From Nocardioides sp. W7 (GTDB lineage: Bacteria; Actinomycetota; Actinomycetes; Propionibacteriales; Nocardioidaceae), in contig NZ_CP095078.1 in NCBI RefSeq assembly GCF_022919075.1, positions 992,001 to 1,056,000 on the forward strand: 64,000 bases of DNA. The letters run 5' to 3'. Position numbers and translations under genes: made by a program. The notes under the pieces were generated by a model that worked only from the letters and a program-made list of their open reading frames with translations, was not told where the DNA came from and ran no database searches. Position 1 is the first letter of the stretch, and each line of letters starts with the position of its first letter. Below are positions 17,078 through 25,918 of this stretch, piece by piece.

Positions 17078-18156
17078 CCGACCTCGAGCAGCGCCTCACC
17101 GACGAGCTCGGCGCCGTCGCCACCGACCTGCGCGTCCCGGATCTCGCCGTCGCCGGCCTGGTCGCCGCCGGCCGTCGGGAGCGGGTACGACGCCGCTCGG
17201 GCGTCGCCGGCCTGGTCGCCGCCGTGGCGGTCGTCGCCGTGCGCGCAGGTGCGGGCCTGAGCGGCGGCCACGACCTGGCGGTCGACCCCGCGCCGGCGCC
17301 GTTCGTCGACGACCTCGCTCGACCGCTCGCCCTGCCGTGGTGGCAGACGATCGACGATCAGACCGACCCGGATATCGGGGTGCTGCACGTCGCGGGTGCC
17401 GAGGTGCCGTTCCCCGCGTCCGGGCTCCTGCACACGCAGGGTCGGACCTTCGTCGAGAACGGCGCCCAGCGGTGGTGGGAGGTCGTGGACGGTGTCCTGG
17501 AACCGGTGGCGGACGTCCCGCTCACCGGGCCGCCGGTGGTCGGTCCCGACGGCATCCGGCTCTGGGTGGAGGACACCGGGAACGACTACGCGGTCGGCGT
17601 CGAATCACCGGACGGGAGCGGCACCGCATCCTCGCTGCCACCGGGCGAACGGCCGCGGGCCGTCGGCCTGACCGAGGACGGCCAGGTGTTGATGACTCGG
17701 GGCGCCGAGGTCCTCCTCTGGGAGGACGGCCGAGGGGGCCCCACGCCGGTGACCGGGGTGCCGGAGGGAGCCGCGGTCGCCGCCCGACTGGGAGGCTTGG
17801 CGCTGTACGCAGGCGGCCGGGTGCTGGCGGGACAGATCGACGATGCCGGGCGCGTCTACCAGGAGTGGGGCACCGAGGGCGGCGGCACCGGGGCGTGGTC
17901 GGAGGACGGGGAGCGGTACGCCGAGGCGACCGACGACGGGATCCGGTTCGCGACCGAGGCCGGGGCCACGGTCGCTCCCCTCCACGCGGACCTGCTCCGG
18001 GTCGTCGGCTGGGAGAACGAGACCGAGGTCGTGGTCGCGCAGTGGATCGAGGAGGACGGTGCGGTCACCGGCGTGTGGCGCTGCTCGACCACCGAGCTGC
18101 GGTGCGCCGCGGTGGCCGACGCCCCGAACGGCAGGGTGTTGTTGCCGGGCCTCTGA
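17074..18156 (+). CDS. Single-pass membrane protein coupled to ECF sigma factor (possible anti-sigma)
   Basis: 360 aa. A short cytosolic N-terminus (about 38 residues, R-R-E-R-V-R-R-R-S at its end) precedes one hydrophobic helix (about 42-62) and a long exported domain with repeated W-x-D/E-G and G-x-x-L blades, possibly a beta-propeller. ATGA overlap with the sigma gene and this topology suggest a membrane-bound regulator. I see no clear zinc anti-sigma motif (H-x3-C-x2-C), so the anti-sigma role is inferred from position only. Confidence 0.7.
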   Translation: MTDLEQRLTDELGAVATDLRVPDLAVAGLVAAGRRERVRRRSGVAGLVAAVAVVAVRAGAGLSGGHDLAVDPAPAPFVDDLARPLALPWWQTIDDQTDPDIGVLHVAGAEVPFPASGLLHTQGRTFVENGAQRWWEVVDGVLEPVADVPLTGPPVVGPDGIRLWVEDTGNDYAVGVESPDGSGTASSLPPGERPRAVGLTEDGQVLMTRGAEVLLWEDGRGGPTPVTGVPEGAAVAARLGGLALYAGGRVLAGQIDDAGRVYQEWGTEGGGTGAWSEDGERYAEATDDGIRFATEAGATVAPLHADLLRVVGWENETEVVVAQWIEEDGAVTGVWRCSTTELRCAAVADAPNGRVLLPGL

Positions 18157-18165
18157 GCCGGCGGG

Positions 18166-19395
18166 TCAGCCCGGGAGCGGCTCCCGCGCGACCGGACAGC
18201 TCATGCAGCGCGGGCCGCCACGGCCGGAGCCGAGCTCGGAGCCGGCGATCCGGACGACCTCGATGCCGGCGTCCTCCAGTCGCGCGTTGGTCTCGTGGTT
18301 GCGCTCGTAGGCGACCGCGACCCGGGGCGCGAGGGCGAGGGTGTTGTTGCCGTCGTCCCACTGCTCGCGCTCGGCGGTGACCGGGTCCAGGCCGGTGTCG
18401 ATCTGGTGCAGCGTGTCGATCTGCATCGCCTTCGCGGCGGCGACCAGGAACGGCTCGGCGTCGGCCACCCGCAGGGTCAGTTCGCTGTCCTCGGCCGCGC
18501 CCTCGGCGAGGGTGACGGCGTGGGCCTGGAGCGAGTCGGCGACGTTGGGGTACATCACGATCTTGTCGACGTCGACCATCGTGCAGACCGTGTCGAGGTG
18601 CATGGTCGCGCGCTCCTGGGCGATCGGCACGGCGAGCACGGTGTGCGCCAGGTTGGCGTGGAAGACCTGGCGGGCGAACCGCTCGACGCCGGCCGGGGTG
18701 GTGCGCTCGCCGACGCCGACGGCGATCACGCCGGGAGCGAGCAGGAGTACGTCGCCGCCCTCGACGTACTCGCTGTGCCAGCCGTGGATCTTGCGCGTGC
18801 CCTGGAAGCGCGGGTGCTCGGTGTAGATCAGCTCGGTCAGCTGGGTCTCGCGCTTGCGGGCCGGCATCGACAGCGAGGTGATCGCCACCCGGTCGCGGAC
18901 CCAGACGCTGGAGTCGCGGGTGAAGAGCAGGTTGGGCAGCGGGTCGACGAGGAAGTCGTGCGGGTCGAGCAGCGAGGTGACCAGCCCGAAGCCGCCGCGC
19001 ACCTCGTCGTTGCGGATCCCGGCGGTGAGGTAGTCGGTCAGCTCCGCCGGCGACGCCTCGCGCAGGAACCGGGCGAGGTAGCCGCGCATCGTGTCGCCGA
19101 GGTGCAGCCCGGACAGCGCCGAGGTGATCGCGTGGTTGCGCGCGGCCTCGCTCTCGAGGGTCTCGGTGAGCAGCTCGGTGAGGTAGAGGACCTCCACGTC
19201 GCGCGCGCGCAGCGCCTCGGCGAACGCGTCGTGCTCCTCCTGCGCGCGGGCCACCCAGGGGATGCCGTCGAAGAGGAGCTTGTCGTTGTTGCGCGGGGTG
19301 AGCCGCTTCAGCTCGTTGCCCGGACGGTGGAGCATCACCGTCTGCAGGCGCCCGACCTCGCTGCTCGCGCCGTGCTCGGCACCCGGGGACGTCAT
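18166..19395 (-). CDS. arcA: Arginine deiminase
   Basis: 409 aa, full length. It converts arginine to citrulline and ammonia. V-E-G-G-D-V near residue 215 and M-H-L-D-T-V near 265 hold substrate and catalytic residues. The C-terminal G-G-P-R-C-M-S-C-P carries the nucleophilic Cys. Arginine deiminase normally works with ornithine carbamoyltransferase and carbamate kinase, but neither is adjacent. A TACAGT box 6 nt before the ATG implies its own leaderless promoter. Confidence 0.93.
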   Translation of the reverse strand: MTSPGAEHGASSEVGRLQTVMLHRPGNELKRLTPRNNDKLLFDGIPWVARAQEEHDAFAEALRARDVEVLYLTELLTETLESEAARNHAITSALSGLHLGDTMRGYLARFLREASPAELTDYLTAGIRNDEVRGGFGLVTSLLDPHDFLVDPLPNLLFTRDSSVWVRDRVAITSLSMPARKRETQLTELIYTEHPRFQGTRKIHGWHSEYVEGGDVLLLAPGVIAVGVGERTTPAGVERFARQVFHANLAHTVLAVPIAQERATMHLDTVCTMVDVDKIVMYPNVADSLQAHAVTLAEGAAEDSELTLRVADAEPFLVAAAKAMQIDTLHQIDTGLDPVTAEREQWDDGNNTLALAPRVAVAYERNHETNARLEDAGIEVVRIAGSELGSGRGGPRCMSCPVAREPLPG

Positions 19396-19401
19396 GGTGC
19401 G

Positions 19402-19407
19402 ACTGTA
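19402..19407 (-). promoter_or_regulatory. -10 box, leaderless start of arcA
   Basis: TACAGT on the minus strand, 6 nt before ATG 19395. Confidence 0.55.
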
Positions 19408-19446
19408 GTCCCGGGGAGAGATTGTCAGACAATTCTTTGGGGCGGT

Positions 19447-19535
19447 GGAGCGAGAAAATCTCCGCCTAGGCGGTGAATCTCACTGCCCTGTCGAGATGCT
19501 TCAAACCACAGCATCCAGTTTCTCGACACCGCTGC
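19447..19535. repeat. Dispersed hairpin repeat, family B, diverged copy
   Basis: It shares CTCCGCC...GGCGG, the TGTCGAGATGCTTC core (in the opposite orientation) and the end TTTCTCGAC-xx-CGCTG with the two copies at 38737 and 38871. It lies downstream of the GDT1-like gene and upstream of arcA. Confidence 0.65.
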
Positions 19536-19590
19536 GGCCGACGGGACCGGAGGGGACAGGCGTACGACGACGCTGGCCACCGAGTCCGGA

Positions 19591-20193
19591 TCAGCTCACC
19601 AGCTCCCACAGCACCAGCGCGAAGAGCACCAGGCAGACCGTGCCGCCGATGGCGAAGAGCACGTGCAGCCGGATCCGCTGCATCAGCCAGCGGCCAACGA
19701 GCACCGCGAGGCCGCTGACCGCGAGCAGGGCGCCGAGGGCACCGAGCCAGACCTCGAGCGGCGCCTCGTAGCGGGCGACCAGCGAGATCGTGAGCAGCTG
19801 GGACAGGTCGCCCCACTCGGCGGCGAAGAGGACCAGGAACGACGCGACGACCGCCCCGATCCCGGTCGCCGGCTTGGCCTTCTCGATGAACTCCGAGCCG
19901 TCGTCGTCCTCGGCCTGGCGGCGGTGCGCCCGCGACTCGCGGAAGAGCAGCAGCGCCCCGACCAGGAACAGGACGGCGGCGGCCGACTGGACCACGGTCT
20001 CCGGCAGGAACGACACCGCGTGGCCCAGCAACACCGCGACCGTCGTCTGGACCGCGAACGCCAGCCCCACGCCGATCCAGACCAGCACCGGTCGGTAGCG
20101 GGTCGCGAGGACCAGGGTCGCGAGGAACGTCTTGTCGGGCAGCTCGACCAGGAAGATCGCGCCGAAGGTGAGCGCGATGGCACCGAGATCCAT
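19591..20193 (-). CDS. GDT1/TMEM165 (UPF0016) cation transporter
   Basis: 200 aa with six predicted membrane helices in two homologous halves joined by an acidic, charged loop. The halves carry E-L-P-D-K-T and E-W-G-D-L-S-Q, versions of the E-x-G-D-(K/R)-(T/S) cation-binding signature. Family members export Mn2+ or exchange Ca2+/H+. Its start shares one base with the larC stop (TGATG), so it is translated with the lar genes. Confidence 0.87.
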   Translation of the reverse strand: MDLGAIALTFGAIFLVELPDKTFLATLVLATRYRPVLVWIGVGLAFAVQTTVAVLLGHAVSFLPETVVQSAAAVLFLVGALLLFRESRAHRRQAEDDDGSEFIEKAKPATGIGAVVASFLVLFAAEWGDLSQLLTISLVARYEAPLEVWLGALGALLAVSGLAVLVGRWLMQRIRLHVLFAIGGTVCLVLFALVLWELVS

Positions 20194-21376
20194 CAGGCGT
20201 TCTCCGCCCAGAACGTCGCCCGAGCGTCGTCCAGCACGTCCCGGGCCGGACGGCCCAGTACGGCGGCGGCCCGCGCGACCTCGTCGTACTCCGGCTGTGC
20301 GTTGACGACCCGGCCCTCGAGCCGGGCGACCTTGACGGCGACGACCTGGCCGCCGACGACCACCTCGACGAGCTCGCGGGCCAGCGCGCGCTTGGTGACG
20401 GCGTGCTCGCGCAGGCCGATGGTGGTGGTCTCGCGGAAGATCACCTCGCGCACCGCGGCCGCCCGGTCGGTGCTCACCAGGACGTGCAGGGTGTGCGCGG
20501 GTCGGCCCTTCTTCATCAGGATCGGCGTCAGCCAGGCGTCCGCGGCACCTGCGGCGAGGAGCGCGTCGAGCACGGTCGGCCACAGTCGCGGGTCGAGGTC
20601 GTCGACGTTCGTCTCGAGGACGAGCTCCGTGTCGACGGCCGAGTCAGAGGAGCCGGCCGCGCCGACCAGCAGCCGCAGCACGTTGGCGTGCCCCTCGGGG
20701 TCCCGCCCGCCGGCGCCCACCCCGACCGCCTCGGTCACCATCAGCGGCTGCGCGCCCCACGAGGTCGCGACGGCGGTGAGCACCGCCGCACCGGTGGGCG
20801 TGCACAGCTCCATGGCCGGCGAGCCGGGAGGTCCGGCGTACGACGGGACGCCGCGCAGCAGCTCGGCGACGGCGGGTGGCGGGACCGGCAGGGTGCCGTG
20901 GGCGGCCCGGACGGTGCCGGAGCCGACGGCGACCGGACTGACGACGACGGTCTCGGCGCCCAGGTGGACCAGGCCGCCGGCCACCCCGACGACGTCGGCG
21001 ATGGCGTCCAGCGCGCCGACCTCGTGGAAGTGCACCTCGTCGGCGGCGACGCCGTGCACCGCGCCCTCGGCGACGGCGAGCCGTTCGAAGACCCGCTGCG
21101 CCAGGTCGCGAACCCGGGCATCGAGGGCAGCCCCGTCGAGCAGCGCCCGGACGTCTCGCCAGGTGCGGTGGTGGTGGGACTCGGTGATCGCGACGTGGCA
21201 GCGGATCGCGGCGAGACCGTTGCGGGTGACCTGCTCGACGGCGAGCGCCACCGGCTCGGGGGCGACCGCGTCGACGGCGGCCTGCAGCACCTCGAGGGGT
21301 ACGCCGGCGCCCGCCAGCGCGCCGAGCAGCATGTCGCCGCTGGCCCCGGAGGTGGCGTCGATCCAGAGCGTGCGGC

Positions 21377-21380
<4 letters not shown>
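20193..21380 (-). CDS. larC: Nickel insertion protein LarC (NPN cofactor nickel chelatase)
   Basis: 395 aa in one uninterrupted frame. It begins W-I-D-A-T-S-G-A-S-G-D-M, the LarC signature, and has E-S-H-H-H-R-T-W, E-V-H-F-H-E-V-G and E-T-N-V-D-D-L. LarC uses CTP to insert nickel into the pyridinium-bisthiocarboxylate nucleotide, giving the nickel-pincer cofactor of LarA-type racemases. In Lactiplantibacillus the protein needs a programmed frameshift; here it does not. The start overlaps the larB stop by 4 bp. Confidence 0.92.
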
Positions 21381-22063
<683 letters not shown>

Positions 22064-22069
22064 CCCAGG

Positions 22070-22075
22070 AATCTA
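22070..22075 (-). promoter_or_regulatory. -10 box, leaderless start of larBC-GDT1 operon
   Basis: TAGATT on the minus strand, 6 nt before GTG 22063. Confidence 0.55.
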
Positions 22076-22140
22076 TCCGGCGCGGGTCGGGCCGGTTCGC
22101 GCGCCCGGTGGTCGGCGATCCGGCCGGCGGCGCTGGGCGG

Positions 22141-22203
22141 TGCCGTTTGGTCACCAACGACAGCCTGGAGCCGGATTTGTTGTCGTTTGGTCACCAACGG
22201 CAA
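22141..22203. repeat. Inverted pair of CGTTTGGTCACCAACG boxes
   Basis: The 16-mer occurs at 22144-22159 and 22184-22199, within longer flanks TGCCGTTTGG and CCAACGGCA that also pair end to end. It is followed by CACCAACCGGC twice in tandem (22207-22229). It lies between the channel gene stop and the larB promoter, so it may be a terminator or an operator for larB. Confidence 0.7.
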
Positions 22204-22237
22204 CGCCCACCAACCGGCCACCAACCGGCCGCCAACC

Positions 22238-23035
22238 TCAGTCGGGCACGCCGACCAACCGGGACTCCAGCGCCGAGACCTGCGCCTTCAGGTCGGCCAG
22301 GGCCGCCAGGATCGTGTCCGTCGAGTCGTCGACGGCGTGCTCGATCTCCTCGGTGACCTCGTCGCTCTCGCGGTCCAGCGCCTCGACGGCGACCGCGATG
22401 AAGAGGTTCAGCACGATGTAGGCCGACAGCACGATGTAGAGGACGAAGAAGATCCAGGCGGCGGGGTGGGCCTCGGTGGTCGGCCGGGTGATGTTGGCCC
22501 AGTCGTCGCCGGTGGTGATCGTGAACATCGCGATCATGGAGTCGCCGAGCGAGCCGAAGTGCTCGGGGTCGGCCTCGCCGAACATCTGGGTGGCCATCAC
22601 CGCGCAGATGTAGATGAGCATGGCGAGCAAGGCACCGATCGAGGCCATGCCGGGCACGGTCTTGACCAGCGCCGCGACCACGAGCCGCATCGAGCGGATC
22701 GTCGAGAGCAGCCGCAGCACGCGGAGCACGCGCAGCACCCGGAGCACGGAGTACGACCCCGCGCCCGGGGTGAGCGCGATCAGCACCACGAACAGGTCGA
22801 AGAGGTTCCAGCCGCCCTTGAAGAAGGACCGGCCGTGCGCGTAGATCCGGAGCACGATCTCGATCACGAAGATCACGACCGTGACCCGGCCGACGGCCTC
22901 GGTCGCGTCGCCGTGCTCGGCCATCCAGCCGGGCGAGACCTCGGCGCCGATGACTGCCGCGTTGATGATGATGACGCCGATGACGAACCACTGGAACCGG
23001 GCCGATTCGACGAGCTGACGCACCCGTTCCCTCAC
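22238..23035 (-). CDS. Voltage-gated cation channel (bacterial Nav/Cav type)
   Basis: 265 aa, one six-helix subunit that should form tetramers. S1-S3 lie at about 13-90. S4 holds regularly spaced Arg at 99, 102, 105, 108, 114 and 117 (R-V-L-R-V-L-R-V-L-R). The pore loop is at about 165-182 and S6 at about 192-218, with an acidic coiled-coil tail (E-E-I-E-H-A-V...L-A-D-L-K-A-Q-V) typical of this family. The selectivity filter is T-T-G-D-D-W-A-N (174-181) instead of T-L-E-S-W-S/A, suggesting calcium rather than sodium selectivity. It lies downstream of pheA. Confidence 0.88.
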   Translation of the reverse strand: MRERVRQLVESARFQWFVIGVIIINAAVIGAEVSPGWMAEHGDATEAVGRVTVVIFVIEIVLRIYAHGRSFFKGGWNLFDLFVVLIALTPGAGSYSVLRVLRVLRVLRLLSTIRSMRLVVAALVKTVPGMASIGALLAMLIYICAVMATQMFGEADPEHFGSLGDSMIAMFTITTGDDWANITRPTTEAHPAAWIFFVLYIVLSAYIVLNLFIAVAVEALDRESDEVTEEIEHAVDDSTDTILAALADLKAQVSALESRLVGVPD

Positions 23036-23047
23036 GGGTGCATTTTG

Positions 23048-23887
23048 TCAGGAACGGAACGCGTCCGCCGGATAAACGCCCAGGATCTTCACGTCGGTGG
23101 TGAAGAAGGCCAGCTCCTCGAGGGCCCGCTGGAGCCCGAGGTCCTCGGGGTGCCCGTCGACCTCGGCCAGGAACTGGGTGGCGGTGAACTCGCCGCCGAC
23201 CATGTAGCTCTCCAGCTTGGTCATGTTGACGCCGTTCGTCGCGAATCCGCCGAGCGCCTTGTACAGCGCGGCCGGCAGGTTGCGGACGTTGAAGATGAAG
23301 CTGGTGACGACCGGCCCGTTTCCGGGGGCGGCCTGGACGAGGCCGGGGGAGAGGACCACGAACCGGGTGGTGTTGTGGTCCTCGTCCTCGACGTCCTCGG
23401 CGAGGATCTCCAGGCCGTAGATCTGCGCGGCCAGCGGCGGCGAGATCGCGGCCTGGCTCGGGTCCGCGGCCTCGGCGACCTCGCGGGCCGCTCCCGCGGT
23501 GTCGCCGGAGATGATCGGCTTGAGGCCGTGCTCGCGGATGAACTTGCGGCACTGGCCCAGGGCGTGGACGTGGCTGTGCACGGTCCGGATCGACTCCAGC
23601 GAGGTCCCGGGCACGCCCATCAGGTGGAAGCGGATCCGCAGGAAGTGCTCGGCGACGATGTGCAGCCCGGACGAGGGCAGGAAGTGGTGGATGTCGGCCA
23701 CCCGGCCGGCGATCGAGTTGTCGATCGGGATCATCGCCAGGTCGGCCTCGCCGGCCTCGACGACGGCGAACACGTCCTCGAACGACGCGCAGGGCACCGA
23801 CTCCCAGTCGGGGTAGTGCTGCACGCACACCTGGTGGGAGTTGGCGCCGGGCTCGCCCTGGTAGGCGATGCGTCGTCGTTCGGTCAC
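23048..23887 (-). CDS. pheA: Prephenate dehydratase
   Basis: 279 aa, monofunctional. It converts prephenate to phenylpyruvate for phenylalanine synthesis. Y-Q-G-E-P-G-A-N-S begins the catalytic domain, and N-S-I-A-G-R-V and the T-R-F motif (N-T-T-R-F) are present. A C-terminal ACT domain (about 195-275, with E-S-Y-M-V-G-G-E-F) should bind phenylalanine for feedback control. A TAGACT box lies 6 nt before GTG 23887, overlapping the divergent DUF4446 promoter. Confidence 0.92.
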   Translation of the reverse strand: MTERRRIAYQGEPGANSHQVCVQHYPDWESVPCASFEDVFAVVEAGEADLAMIPIDNSIAGRVADIHHFLPSSGLHIVAEHFLRIRFHLMGVPGTSLESIRTVHSHVHALGQCRKFIREHGLKPIISGDTAGAAREVAEAADPSQAAISPPLAAQIYGLEILAEDVEDEDHNTTRFVVLSPGLVQAAPGNGPVVTSFIFNVRNLPAALYKALGGFATNGVNMTKLESYMVGGEFTATQFLAEVDGHPEDLGLQRALEELAFFTTDVKILGVYPADAFRS

Positions 23888-23893
23888 CCGGGA

Positions 23894-23903
23894 AGTCTAG
23901 GGT
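23894..23903. promoter_or_regulatory. Overlapping divergent -10 boxes for pheA and DUF4446 gene
   Basis: TAGACT on the minus strand (23899-23894) and TAGGGT on the plus strand (23898-23903) share the central TA. Each stands 6 nt from its start codon, and the two starts are only 22 bp apart. Confidence 0.55.
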
Positions 23904-23909
23904 CGGGGA

Positions 23910-24317
23910 GTGGTCGTGCTCGCCGTGCTCTCGTTGGTCGTCGCGCTGGTCGCGTTGGTGCTCTCCCTGGTGCTGCTGCGCCAGGCGCGGTCGGGGCGTC
24001 GTACTCCCGCCGGGGACGCGCTCCCCGAGGACGTCCACGGCCTGCGCCAGGAGGTCGCCGCCCTGCGCGCGGAGGCCACGGATGCGCTGCGCCACCTCGC
24101 CGTCGTGCGGTACGACGCGTTCGGCGACATGGGCGGCCACCTGTCCTGGTCGGTGGCGCTGCTCGACGACTCCGGCCACGGGGTCGTGCTGACCTCGATC
24201 CACGGCCGCTCCGAGGCCCGGACCTACGCCAAGAGCATCGTCGGCTGGACCTGCGAGCAGCAGCTCTCGCCCGAGGAGCTCGAGGCCATCGAGCACGCCC
24301 GGCCGCGGAAGCGCTGA
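23910..24317 (+). CDS. DUF4446 membrane-anchored protein
   Basis: 135 aa. One N-terminal membrane helix (about 3-23) is followed by a coiled region (L-R-Q-E-V-A-A-L-R-A-E) and the conserved V-R-Y-D-A-F-G-D-M-G-G...S-W-S-V-A-L-L-D core of DUF4446. Function is unknown; the family is widespread in Gram-positives. The GTG start is supported by the -10 box 6 nt upstream. Confidence 0.85.
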   Translation: MVVLAVLSLVVALVALVLSLVLLRQARSGRRTPAGDALPEDVHGLRQEVAALRAEATDALRHLAVVRYDAFGDMGGHLSWSVALLDDSGHGVVLTSIHGRSEARTYAKSIVGWTCEQQLSPEELEAIEHARPRKR

Positions 24318-24321
24318 CCCG

Positions 24322-24385
24322 CGTCGAGTGACACCTGCTGGCCCCTCTCCGAGGCGTCAGAGGGGCCACTACCTGTCACTCGACG
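24322..24385. repeat. Nested hairpin repeat, family C copy 1
   Basis: Outer arms CGTCGAGTGACA (24322-24333) and TGTCACTCGACG (24374-24385) are perfect. Inner arms TGGCCCCTCT (24339-24348) and AGAGGGGCCA (24359-24368) are also perfect. A second copy lies at 32932-32995. It follows the DUF4446 stop by 4 nt. Confidence 0.85.
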
Positions 24386-24408
24386 AGTACGCCGCCGCAG
24401 GTCACCCC

Positions 24409-24414
24409 TAGCCT
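24409..24414 (+). promoter_or_regulatory. -10 box, leaderless start of EI24 gene
   Basis: TAGCCT, 7 nt before ATG 24422. Confidence 0.5.
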
Positions 24415-24421
24415 GTGGCCC

Positions 24422-25168
24422 ATGAGTGGACCGGTCGGCGTGGCGCACGGGGCGTCGTACGTCCTGAAGGGCTTCACGATGTGGCGCCGGCGGCCCGGCC
24501 TGATGCTGCTGGGGATGGTGCCGGCGGTGCTCGTGCTGGTCCTCATCGGCGCGGCGCTGGTGCTCCTGGTCGCGAACGTCGGCGACCTGGCCGGGTGGCT
24601 GACCCCGTTCGCCGACGACTGGGACACCTGGCGCAGCGTGGTGCGCCTCGGGCTGGCGCTGCTGCTCGTGGGCGGCTCGGCGGTGCTGGCCGCGGTGACC
24701 TTCACGGGGCTGACCCTGGCGGTCGGCGACCCGTTCTACGAGCGGATCTGGCGCGAGACCGAGCGGATGCTCGGCGGCGAGGTGCCCGAGGGCGGCGTGG
24801 GGTTCTGGCGCGCGCTCCGCGACGCCGGTGTGCTGATGCTCGCGGGCCTCGGCATGGCTTTCGTCCTCGCGGTCATCGGCTTCCTGCCGCTCGTCGGCGC
24901 GATCGCGGGCGCCGTCCTGGGCTTCCTCGTCTCGGCCCGCCTGCTGGCGGGCGAGCTCGTCTCGCGGCCGCTGGAGTCGCGCGGCCTCGACCGAGAGGCC
25001 CGCAAGGCGATCCTGGCCGGTCACGGCTCCTCGGTCCTCGGCCTCGGAATGGCCACCCAGGCCTTCTTCCTGGTGCCGTTCGGCGCGGTGGCCGTCATGC
25101 CCGCCGCGGTCGTGGGGTCGACGATGCTGGTGCGGGAGATCCTGGAATCGGCCGAGGCGGCGGGGTAG
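24422..25168 (+). CDS. EI24/CysZ-like membrane protein
   Basis: 248 aa with about four to five hydrophobic segments (30-55, 78-105, 137-170, 205-235). G-D-P-F-Y-E-R-I-W after the second segment is a hallmark of EI24/CysZ-like proteins. CysZ moves sulfate, but the substrate of actinobacterial members is not established. The stop codon lies within a 16-bp terminator stem. Confidence 0.85.
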   Translation: MSGPVGVAHGASYVLKGFTMWRRRPGLMLLGMVPAVLVLVLIGAALVLLVANVGDLAGWLTPFADDWDTWRSVVRLGLALLLVGGSAVLAAVTFTGLTLAVGDPFYERIWRETERMLGGEVPEGGVGFWRALRDAGVLMLAGLGMAFVLAVIGFLPLVGAIAGAVLGFLVSARLLAGELVSRPLESRGLDREARKAILAGHGSSVLGLGMATQAFFLVPFGAVAVMPAAVVGSTMLVREILESAEAAG

Positions 25169-25227
25169 TCCGTCACATGAGCGGGGTTACTGGCCAGTAG
25201 ATCCCCCCTCCTGTGACGGACTACCCC
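25162..25227. terminator. Strong bidirectional terminator hairpin
   Basis: GGGGTAGTCCGTCACA (25162-25177) pairs exactly with 25212-25227, and an inner palindrome TACTGGCCAGTA sits in the loop. It separates the convergent EI24 and kdpE genes and contains the EI24 stop codon. The layout resembles family C repeats but the sequence differs. Confidence 0.8.
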
Positions 25228-25237
25228 GCCGACCCCC

Positions 25238-25918
25238 TCACGGCTCCAGCGTGTAGCCCAGGCCCGGAGAGGTGACCAGGTGCCGCGGGTGGGCGGGGTC
25301 GGCCTCGAGCTTGCGGCGCAGCTGGGCGGCGTACACGCGCAGGTAGTTCGTCTCGTGCTCGTACGACGGACCCCACACCTCGCGCAGCACCTGCTCGCGG
25401 GTGACCAGCCGGCCCAGGTTGCGGGCGAGCAGCTCCAGGAAGGCCCACTCCGTGGGCGTGAGGCGTACGTCGACGCCGTCTCGCGCGACCCGCTTGCGCG
25501 CCAGGTCGATCAGCAACGGCCCCACCTGCAGCGAGGACTCCTCGGGGTGCGCGGCCGCGCCGCGTCGTACCGCCGCCCGGAGCCGGGCCATCAGCTCGTT
25601 CATGGCGAACGGCTTGGAGATGTAGTCGTCCGCCCCGAGGTCGAGGGCCTCCACCTTGTCCTCGCCGTGCTGGCGGGCGGACAGGACGACGATCGGCACC
25701 GACGACCAGCCGCGCAGCCCGGCGATCACCTCGGTGCCGTCGAGGTCGGGGAGGCCGAGGTCGAGCAGCACCACGTCGGGGTGCGTGGTGGCGGCGGCGT
25801 CGAGCGCGGCGCGCCCGTCGGCGGCGGTGACGACCTCCCAGCCGTGGGCACGCAGGTTGATCGCGAGCGCCCGGGCCAGGGCCGGCTCGTCGTCGACGAC
25901 CAGCACCCGCGGGCTCAT
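25238..25918 (-). CDS. kdpE: KdpE response regulator
   Basis: 226 aa, OmpR type. The receiver domain has V-V-D-D-E-P, phospho-acceptor Asp53 in L-L-D-L-G-L-P-D-L-D-G, and the K-P-F switch Lys. A winged-helix DNA-binding domain ends with T-N-Y-L-R-V-Y-A-A-Q-L-R-R-K-L. It is the last gene of the kdp operon and overlaps the kdpD stop by 4 bp. It should activate kdpFABC under potassium limitation or osmotic stress. Confidence 0.95.
   Translation of the reverse strand: MSPRVLVVDDEPALARALAINLRAHGWEVVTAADGRAALDAAATTHPDVVLLDLGLPDLDGTEVIAGLRGWSSVPIVVLSARQHGEDKVEALDLGADDYISKPFAMNELMARLRAAVRRGAAAHPEESSLQVGPLLIDLARKRVARDGVDVRLTPTEWAFLELLARNLGRLVTREQVLREVWGPSYEHETNYLRVYAAQLRRKLEADPAHPRHLVTSPGLGYTLEP

Noticed and set aside
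17074..18156. Classical zinc anti-sigma factor
   Set aside because: No H-x3-C-x2-C motif in the short cytosolic part, so only a possible regulator is claimed.
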